A stretch of 41,433 nt of DNA from CAYPTY01 sp964413935 (GTDB lineage: Bacteria; Bacteroidota; Rhodothermia; Balneolales; Balneolaceae). This document shows, piece after piece, positions 25,202 through 32,659 of the stretch. The stretch spans positions 1-41,433 of the forward strand of contig CAYPTY010000020.1 in the NCBI GenBank assembly GCA_964413935.1, given 5' to 3'. The translations under genes were made by a program, and so were the position numbers. Below the pieces are notes generated by a model. That model did no database searches, was not told the origin of the DNA, and saw only the letters and a list, made by a program, of their open reading frames with translations. How positions within the stretch are numbered: the stretch's first letter is position 1; each line of letters begins with the position of its first letter.

Positions 25202-27838
25202 TTATTTGATGAGTGTCATCATTCGTTGCTCAACAAATGTTCCGGCTTCGATACGATAGATATAAACACCGGAAGACAGGCCGGATGCGTTAAAATTAAC
25301 CGCATGCTGACCGGCAGCAAATCTGTTGTTGGCAAGTGTAGCCACTTTCTGACCCAGGATGTTATATACACTCAGGTTCACTTGAGCCGCATTTGGCAGA
25401 TTGAACTGAATGGTAGTGGTTGGGTTGAAAGGGTTTGGATAGTTTTGTTCCAGTCTGAAATCTTCAGCCACTTCGGCCAGATCTTCATCGGTAGAAGTTG
25501 CGTCATAGTCAGGTGGAGTTTCCCAGCTCAGGTCTGTGAACTGCCAGGTCAGGGTAGGCAGCGTGAAGCTGGATGGCCAGGTCACATCACCATTACCATC
25601 AACCTGAGGTTGTACGTACTGATAGTGGCGACGTCCAGCAGAGAAACCGGTACCGTTGAATACAAAGGTTCCGTCTTCGGTAAATGGTTTACCATAAAGA
25701 ATACGGAAGCCCATGTGGTTCAGGGTTGGAAGTTCCAGGCTGAGAGTAAGCGTGTAAACACCATCGCCATCTTCATCGCTGAACAGCAGTCTTTCTATCT
25801 GCTCAGGAGTATTATCCAGGAAGTTGGCAGCACCGTCGCCAGGAACAATGATGTCCTGAGTCAGGGCGAAGAATGGTGTATCAACCAGCAGGAATACAGA
25901 GTCTTCTGCAGGATTGAATGGCTCAGTGTGCGACTCAGCAGGAGTCATATCAATACTGAATACTACATCAATGGCACCGCCATTAACATTGTTAGCAGTC
26001 ATCAGACCTCTATCATCCACACCGTTGTAATTCTCTTCGCGGAGTGGCTGGTCGGTGAGTTCTTCGATAGCAAAGATACGGTCACCACCACCGGTTACAC
26101 CGGGCTCTTCCCATCCTGTGCCGGTAGCATCAATAGCTTCCAGGTAGTTCGGGCTTTGAGGATCGTCGCGAGACTCATCCCAGAGCACGTAGTATTTGTA
26201 GGCAACTTCTGCACCCACAGCGGCAGTTAATGGTACACTGCTGGCATTCCAAACATTCGGGTTGAATGCGTTGAAAGCCATTTCGGTCTGACCCCAGCTG
26301 TTGAAGGTACCACGTACGAATACGGAGTCACCAACACCGGTGTCAAAGAATCCAAGACCACCGAGAATACCTACGTTCACAGAGAAGTTCAGGTTGGTAT
26401 TTACGATAGTAGCACTGGTTGGAGGTGTATTACTAAAGTTTGCCCAATGAACAGTTGAATCCGATTCCGGAATATTCATTACCCGATCATCAATGGATTC
26501 CCAGGTTTTAACGGTCGCATCATCTGTGAGAATAACGAACTTATAAGCAGTAGTACCGATTGCTGCAGCAGAATCTTGCTGAACACGGATTACACCATTA
26601 TAGAATGCGTTATCTCCAGGGCTGTTTGGTTCTGCAGTGAAACGAACATTATTCGTTCCCCAATCACCAAACACACTTGGGTTACCACCACGGATACCCA
26701 CAATTTCGGTTTCGGGATCAAAGTCACCGGTTTGAATCAGGGCACCCACGTTAACGCGGAAGAACAGCGTTACGCTGTCAGCTGCGGTATCGAACGGAGC
26801 CTGGTCTCTGGTTTCGTAATAAGTGAGAGGCAGAGTCGTATCGGATGCCTGGGTAATAGGCAGAGAAAGTACTCTGTTTCCACCTGATTCCCAACCTTGC
26901 TCAGAACCGTTCAGTAGTGGAGTATTGGCATCAACACCAGCCCAGTACTTATAGTTGTAAGTATCACCGGCAGCCATATCGAAAGTAACCGTTCTGTAAT
27001 CACCGGTACCGGTGCTGGTTACGATCGTAGTTGATGAATTCCAGTCGAAGGTTTGTCCCAGATATGGGTTCGCAGTACCATTAGGACCGTTTAGGCCACC
27101 AAATACGCCCACATAATAGGAGTCTTTGAGGGTATCGGCCATGGTAGAGGTGTTCACGTTAAAGGTAACGGAAACGATGTTCTGAATATCGGTTTGCGCG
27201 AATGGCAGAACGCGGATATCATTGCCGTCTCTTCCAAGAACACCAGCAAGGTTAAATCTTTCGGTAGGAGCAGGTGCACCATCAAAGAAAGATTGACCTC
27301 TGTCGATAAAGATCAGCAGTGAATCACCTGCTGCAGTTACCACAGGAACAGAAACACCTGAACCTGATTGAGCATCCGCTGGCCAGGTTTCGCCATCCTG
27401 AAGACTTACATCTTCAATCTTAACGAGCATACCCTGGAGAGGTGAGTCAACAGAGATATCATCTGAGCCAATGGTGGCTCTTGCAGCGCTGTTTCCTGAG
27501 CTAATGATGGTTATAGAGGTTGGTGCAATTTGAATCTGATCAGCGAAGGAGCTAATTTCCCCATCAATTCTCAGGCTGTCACCTTCCTGCCAGGCTTCGG
27601 GAGCATCTTCCCCGCCTACGCCACTATAGAAAACGTTAATACCGCCAGTGGAATCCTGAACATAAAACTGTCCATTATTGAAACCATAGTCGGGGGTATT
27701 CATGATACCCTCTATAGTAACAGTTTGACCATCCAAAGCACGTGCGTCACGTATTTTTGTTACCTGTCCCATACTGGTTGCTGTAAAGCCAATGGCCATC
27801 AGCAGAGCAGCACAAAACAGAGTTGTAGCTTTTTTCAT
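25202..27838 (-). CDS. T9SS-exported protein with OB-like domain and repeated starch-binding-like modules
   Basis: An 878-residue protein with a Sec signal (to about residue 24) and a type A T9SS sorting domain at the end (LEQNYPNPFNPTTTIQFNLP, about 797-816; final residues QRMMTLIK). The first 215 residues look like OB-fold/YdeI-like domains (DGQTVTIEGIMNTPDYGF and GEDAPEAWQEGDSLRIDG). Four beta modules follow, about 222-345, 355-475, 483-605 and 625-770. The first three end in similar segments (GWESGGNRVLSLP, TWESIDDRVMNIP, and GWEEPG...GGGDRIFAI) and contain YKYW/YKFVIL/YKYYVLW strands, like CBM20/SusE-type starch-binding folds. No catalytic motif is seen. It is a candidate surface glucan-binding protein. 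Confidence 0.85.
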   Translation of the reverse strand: MKKATTLFCAALLMAIGFTATSMGQVTKIRDARALDGQTVTIEGIMNTPDYGFNNGQFYVQDSTGGINVFYSGVGGEDAPEAWQEGDSLRIDGEISSFADQIQIAPTSITIISSGNSAARATIGSDDISVDSPLQGMLVKIEDVSLQDGETWPADAQSGSGVSVPVVTAAGDSLLIFIDRGQSFFDGAPAPTERFNLAGVLGRDGNDIRVLPFAQTDIQNIVSVTFNVNTSTMADTLKDSYYVGVFGGLNGPNGTANPYLGQTFDWNSSTTIVTSTGTGDYRTVTFDMAAGDTYNYKYWAGVDANTPLLNGSEQGWESGGNRVLSLPITQASDTTLPLTYYETRDQAPFDTAADSVTLFFRVNVGALIQTGDFDPETEIVGIRGGNPSVFGDWGTNNVRFTAEPNSPGDNAFYNGVIRVQQDSAAAIGTTAYKFVILTDDATVKTWESIDDRVMNIPESDSTVHWANFSNTPPTSATIVNTNLNFSVNVGILGGLGFFDTGVGDSVFVRGTFNSWGQTEMAFNAFNPNVWNASSVPLTAAVGAEVAYKYYVLWDESRDDPQSPNYLEAIDATGTGWEEPGVTGGGDRIFAIEELTDQPLREENYNGVDDRGLMTANNVNGGAIDVVFSIDMTPAESHTEPFNPAEDSVFLLVDTPFFALTQDIIVPGDGAANFLDNTPEQIERLLFSDEDGDGVYTLTLSLELPTLNHMGFRILYGKPFTEDGTFVFNGTGFSAGRRHYQYVQPQVDGNGDVTWPSSFTLPTLTWQFTDLSWETPPDYDATSTDEDLAEVAEDFRLEQNYPNPFNPTTTIQFNLPNAAQVNLSVYNILGQKVATLANNRFAAGQHAVNFNASGLSSGVYIYRIEAGTFVEQRMMTLIK

Positions 27839-27875
27839 GTCAGCTTTGTTTTAGTTGTGGTTAGTGGTTAAATCA

Positions 27876-28895
27876 TTAGAAATTCAGTTGTAAACTGATT
27901 TTGTTGATACTGTTTAGGTATCGGAATGATTGATAGGTGTACCCGAAATCAATTTTAAAGGAATTGGCCAGGGTATATCTGAAGCCAACACCTGCATTAA
28001 ATTCCTGAGTACGGTCATCTTCTCCTATGTAAGGGATTCCTCCCCTAATGAAGATCTGTTCGTTCAGCAGGGCAATCTCGCCGCCCACGCTCACACTTTC
28101 GAAATTGTTATTGGGTGAAGTACCATCCACAGCGATAGTAGCACGCAGATTCCGGGTTTTGATCGGATCATAGGCAAAACCCACCCTCAGCAGAATCGGT
28201 AAATCAAACTGTTCGGTTACCAGGTTACCATCCACATCCGGGTTATTTTCATTGTTGTCGCTTACATCCACGTTGGTGATAAGCTCATCCCCCATAATCT
28301 GCATTTTGGAACCCACATTGGTCACACTCACGCCAAATCGCATACCGTCAAATGGGGTCTCAAACAGAGTTCCTACATCAAAAGCAATGGAGGAAGCACT
28401 GGAAGTAAAGATGCGCTCATACACAAACTTGGCAGAACCCCCAATCGATAGTTTAGGAAACAGATACTGGGCATAACTTGCGCCGGCTGAAATGGAATAG
28501 GCATCAAAGGTACGTCCGGTGAGCCCTACGGTCTCCGTGGTTTCCTCAAATTCACCCATGGTCAGAGCTACCACATGAACCCCGGCAACGCCTTTACCCA
28601 GCGGAATAGCTGCACCAAAGTAATTATGCTGTACATCAATAAACCAGTCAGTGTATTCCAGCATCACACCCGGGTTTTCAATGGTAGCCAGCCCGGCCGG
28701 ATTCCAGTACATCGCGGAGATATCATTTACGGTTGCCGCAGTGGCCCCCATGGCCGTTGACCTGGCCCCTACCGGGATCTGAAGGAATTCCGCAGCCGTG
28801 GTTCCCACCTTGGATAACTGAGCCTCTGCTACAGAAATGAATCCGAAGGCGGCTAGGAATGAAATAATTAAAACTCTTTTCATAAATCTGATCAT
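27876..28895 (-). CDS. PorV/PorQ-family outer-membrane beta-barrel protein
   Basis: A 339-residue protein with a signal peptide (ending V-A-E-A-Q, about residue 26). The first mature segment QLSKVGTTAAEFLQIPVGAR followed by STAMGATAATVNDISAMYWNPAGLA is the family hallmark. The rest is a run of amphipathic strands with a final INKISLQLNF typical of barrel C-termini. PorV in characterised T9SS binds sorting domains and shuttles cargo to the attachment complex, so a copy between two T9SS cargo genes suggests a role in their export or anchoring (inference). An ATG four codons downstream is an alternative start. Its start overlaps the stop of the 1252-residue gene (ATGA). Confidence 0.9.
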   Translation of the reverse strand: MIRFMKRVLIISFLAAFGFISVAEAQLSKVGTTAAEFLQIPVGARSTAMGATAATVNDISAMYWNPAGLATIENPGVMLEYTDWFIDVQHNYFGAAIPLGKGVAGVHVVALTMGEFEETTETVGLTGRTFDAYSISAGASYAQYLFPKLSIGGSAKFVYERIFTSSASSIAFDVGTLFETPFDGMRFGVSVTNVGSKMQIMGDELITNVDVSDNNENNPDVDGNLVTEQFDLPILLRVGFAYDPIKTRNLRATIAVDGTSPNNNFESVSVGGEIALLNEQIFIRGGIPYIGEDDRTQEFNAGVGFRYTLANSFKIDFGYTYQSFRYLNSINKISLQLNF

Positions 28896-31800
28896 TTAAT
28901 AACTGCGAATTTCCCTGTCTTCTGCCCGATTCCGGGAGCATCCACATGATAGAGGTACACCCCGTACGACAATTCCAGATTTTCTTTGGTAAGCAGGTTC
29001 CAGGAATAGGTCCCGCTGCTTGCACCGCCAAATGAACCGCGGTCCAGTTTAATTTCGTCTACCAGTCGCCCTGATATGGTGAAGATGCGCAGGGTGCTCG
29101 GTACCGGCAGATTGGTAAAATGCAGTTCCCTCTGCCGTGAGCGATCATTCACGTTGGCGTTGGCTTGCTCAAAGATACTGGTGACCCTGTATGGGTTCGG
29201 TATCACAAGTATATCATCCAATGCGTTGGAAGCTCTGGCTGAGTCCGTATCCACAAGGCCCAGGTTCTCCCGATCAATGATAAACTCAAAACTGTCATTG
29301 ATGGTGAAGGGTTTGGTAGTCAAAATCTGAAGCTCATCCCCTGCAACCGGATTTCGGGTGCCGCCATCTCTCACCGGATTCATTTGCAGACGATACGACA
29401 GAGTATCCTGGAAACTGCGAACGTCTTCAATCAGAATCGCGATATCGGTATTCAGACCGGAGAGTGTATTGGATGCGGACAGTTCCCCGGGTTGAACGCC
29501 GGTGGTATGCAGATCAGCAAAAACATAATCCACGGTATCACCGGTACTCTCATTCAGTATGATGAAATTGGTTGGAACGGATGGTAGTACAGCTCCGGCC
29601 TGTGGTATAAATCGCTCTACCGACTGGCCAAAACCTACATTATCCCCAACAATAACCCGATAGTCGGATGGTTTGGGAAGGCCATCAATCCAAACATTGA
29701 AATCGAAGCGGTGAGGTTCATCATTGGTACTGAAAATCCACTGAGAACGCTCCAGATCTACCGATAAGCGATCTTCATTTTCCAGTCTGAGTGTGAAACC
29801 TTCCGTGATCGGGTTGATCTGCCCGTCAAAATTCGGAGACTCCCCGATGAGGGTGTCATTTCTTCCATCTGTAATGTTCCGGAGGGTAAAGTTTTTGGTT
29901 CGCAGGGTATCCGGGGCTGAAGTTCCGGATTCAATGAGTGTATCCTGGAAGGTGATAGCATAACGGTTATCCTGTCTCAGCGCCTCTGGATCTATGATAT
30001 CCACACTAATGGTACCACTTGCAGAACCGGTAACCTGTGTCGCCAAGGGCTCTTCAGGTGAAATATAACCCGCCTGTCTGGATGCACCCCTTGCAAGCAC
30101 TACATTCTGCCCAAGAATAGTTTGCCCGCTTGGCAGCCGACTGATCTGAATGGGCGATTCAGAAGGCGCAATACCCGCAAAATCGATACCTGCATCAAAT
30201 GCGGTTACGGCGTAGTAGTATCTCACCCCGTTAATCATTGTGGTATCCCGGTAGGAATATTCAAGACCGGAATCACTTCCAAGGTCATATTTTACCCCGT
30301 TTACATCCACTTCAGAATCTCCGGAAACTCCGTCGATGATATCAAAAATGGCATTCGGGCGATAAAACTGCGGAGTACCCCGGGAGTTGGTAATGGTAAA
30401 GCGGTCAGAGAAAGATGGATCGGTAGAACGATATACGCGATATCCCTGAAAGTCATTGCCATCACCGGTAATTCGATCCACAAATCGGTCAAAAGACTGC
30501 TCAGAGGAGGTATCCCAGTAAATGGTGATTTCACCGTCACCCTCAACAGCGGTTACAATAGGCGGAGTAGGCGCAACGGCAAACTGATAATCGGCTTCAT
30601 AAGCTTCTCTTGCCTGATCCAGTCTTCGGTTTAGTTCGGCCCGGTCTTCAGCGGCCGTGGTTGGCTGGGTTTCTGCAGCTGCAGCTGACACGGCTATGGC
30701 GTAACGCTGAGTCTGTCCTGCGCGCATCGGAAAAAGTCCGGATGAAACATAAATATCGGAATCATTACCAACCGTCCGGGAGAATTCACCGGGTACCAGA
30801 TACTCATCCCATATGATGGGATCCTGAATTACCTGCAGGGCACCGGCATCAAAAATACTGGCACGGGTTACCCCGATCAGGTCGGTTTCGGAAACATCGG
30901 TTTTATCAATGGCAGGTTCGCCCGGGAATGGAGTTCCTGCACCTGAAGTTGGCAGGCCGTCGCCCTGACCGTCACTGGGTGAATCCGGGTCGCCTTCAAT
31001 ACCCACATCGTCGGATACGGCAAGCCAGTCCTGATCATTGTCAAAGAAATCATCCCTACCCTCATCAATCATTGGGGCTGCGGTAAATACATTAATCAGC
31101 CGCTCTTCATTTTGAGCAACCAGATCGGCAAAAGTAGGATCGCTGGCAATGCGAGCCCGAATAGTCTGATTCGGCACAATCAGTCCGGATTGCAGAGTAT
31201 CCCCCACTTCATAAGCCAGATAATTAATAAATCGGACGGGTACTGAGAGTGAAGACCCGTTAGGCAAAATCACATTTTTCTCAAGGTGGTTTGGAGTGCT
31301 TTCATCGATAAGGCCATCCAGATCATTGTCCAGACCATCGATATGTACACCAAAATCCGGATCGGACTCCACAAGTAAATCTTCCCGAATGGTAAGACCT
31401 GATGGGGGCAGGTCAATGCTGCGGCCTTGACTAACAACGGTACCACCACCAGCAGGATACTCAGCAATCACCCTACTGTTATCATTCTGTATCAGCACAA
31501 TTTTGTCACCAGGTAAAATCACTCGTTCCTCTAAATCTGCCGCTGAAAACAGAGGAACCAGGGTATCCTCAAGTGTTACTCTTGGATAAAATCCGTCTAT
31601 CGGATCGCTGATAATGGTGTACAAATCCACATTATCCGGATCATAACGAATTGCAGAGGCGGGATTATAGGCATCACTGTCTCCATCGTTATCAATACCA
31701 TCAAACTGGTTACCGGGAGTCTCCAGCAGCTGTATCCCCATTTCACCAATAGGCAGACCGTCGAACTGCGGAGGTGAAGGCTCACGTTGCTGCTCTTTCA

Positions 31801-32650
31801 GGTAGGCTACAGATTGCAGGTCATCAAATTCAGGTGCATCGTTACCGTTGGATGCCACAAAATCCGCAATCCAGATACCGAAGGCTACCTGCTCATAGTC
31901 AAACTGGGAATCGTTGGTAATTTCGAAAATACTGAAGTGGGATGAATTCACCAGTGTTTGAGACCAGGCCAGAATTCGGGAATCGAAAATCATGCCGAGT
32001 CCGCCACGAGTCGGATCGTTGGGATCTGGGTACCACCGGTTGGTATTGCTGAATCGGGTGTAGAGATCATCACCGGAGCGGTAATAAAATTCCACATCAG
32101 CATTAAACTGGTCACGGCCAAAGAATCCATTCCATGAACCGGCCCATCCGTCTCCTCCATCAACCAGGCGGTTAGGCCAGACATCAGGCCAGGTATTGCC
32201 AATAGGAGAATCAGGTCCGCGATCAGAACGGGCTATTTCATCGGTGTCATCCCGGGCATATCCGAAAATCGGATTGATGGACCAGTTCTGATCACCCGTA
32301 CGGTTGGTTTTAAACGTAGCTGTGTTCACAATCGGGAAGGTTACCGTACTGTCGGTCAGATCCTGCACCTGGGTTCCCATGTGGAAACTGATGAAATAAA
32401 TGTATTCACGGTTTGTGTTGATGGGATACTCAAATAACAACTGGTCAATCTGATCCCCACCTTCCCGGCCGGCATGCAAATAATTATGATAAGTTGCACG
32501 GGTACGGTTACCGTCCATGATAGACTGGCGGCGAAGCTCAAAGGAGGCGCGTTCATCACCTGGCTCATAGGCCGAGTTCAGGACCTGTGCCCCTGCCTGC
32601 ATTCCGCCGGCAAAAACAAATACTGCAAAAATGATAAATAGTCTCTTCAT
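28892..32650 (-). CDS. Large T9SS-type surface protein with MopE-like metal-binding motifs
   Basis: A 1252-residue protein with a Sec signal (MKRLFIIFAVFVFAGGMQAG, then A-Q). Two aspartate-rich motifs, FDGIDNDGDSDAYNP (about 316-330) and IDGLDNDLDGLIDES (about 437-451), match the MopE-type D-x-x-D-N-D-x-D repeat that likely binds calcium. A fibronectin-III-like region lies about 690-800 (PPIVTAVEGDGEITIYWDTS, then GYRVYRSTDPSFS). The end is T9SS-like: VIPNPYRVTS, then STLRIFTISGRLVDEIKLD and the terminal KTGKFAVIK. The function is unknown. It sits between the TonB receptor and the PorV-like gene, where many FCB sugar loci would have a SusD gene, but I see no SusD features (no lipobox, no TPR-like pattern). 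Confidence 0.85.
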   Translation of the reverse strand: MKRLFIIFAVFVFAGGMQAGAQVLNSAYEPGDERASFELRRQSIMDGNRTRATYHNYLHAGREGGDQIDQLLFEYPINTNREYIYFISFHMGTQVQDLTDSTVTFPIVNTATFKTNRTGDQNWSINPIFGYARDDTDEIARSDRGPDSPIGNTWPDVWPNRLVDGGDGWAGSWNGFFGRDQFNADVEFYYRSGDDLYTRFSNTNRWYPDPNDPTRGGLGMIFDSRILAWSQTLVNSSHFSIFEITNDSQFDYEQVAFGIWIADFVASNGNDAPEFDDLQSVAYLKEQQREPSPPQFDGLPIGEMGIQLLETPGNQFDGIDNDGDSDAYNPASAIRYDPDNVDLYTIISDPIDGFYPRVTLEDTLVPLFSAADLEERVILPGDKIVLIQNDNSRVIAEYPAGGGTVVSQGRSIDLPPSGLTIREDLLVESDPDFGVHIDGLDNDLDGLIDESTPNHLEKNVILPNGSSLSVPVRFINYLAYEVGDTLQSGLIVPNQTIRARIASDPTFADLVAQNEERLINVFTAAPMIDEGRDDFFDNDQDWLAVSDDVGIEGDPDSPSDGQGDGLPTSGAGTPFPGEPAIDKTDVSETDLIGVTRASIFDAGALQVIQDPIIWDEYLVPGEFSRTVGNDSDIYVSSGLFPMRAGQTQRYAIAVSAAAAETQPTTAAEDRAELNRRLDQAREAYEADYQFAVAPTPPIVTAVEGDGEITIYWDTSSEQSFDRFVDRITGDGNDFQGYRVYRSTDPSFSDRFTITNSRGTPQFYRPNAIFDIIDGVSGDSEVDVNGVKYDLGSDSGLEYSYRDTTMINGVRYYYAVTAFDAGIDFAGIAPSESPIQISRLPSGQTILGQNVVLARGASRQAGYISPEEPLATQVTGSASGTISVDIIDPEALRQDNRYAITFQDTLIESGTSAPDTLRTKNFTLRNITDGRNDTLIGESPNFDGQINPITEGFTLRLENEDRLSVDLERSQWIFSTNDEPHRFDFNVWIDGLPKPSDYRVIVGDNVGFGQSVERFIPQAGAVLPSVPTNFIILNESTGDTVDYVFADLHTTGVQPGELSASNTLSGLNTDIAILIEDVRSFQDTLSYRLQMNPVRDGGTRNPVAGDELQILTTKPFTINDSFEFIIDRENLGLVDTDSARASNALDDILVIPNPYRVTSIFEQANANVNDRSRQRELHFTNLPVPSTLRIFTISGRLVDEIKLDRGSFGGASSGTYSWNLLTKENLELSYGVYLYHVDAPGIGQKTGKFAVIK

Positions 32651-32659
32651 CCTGGTCGA

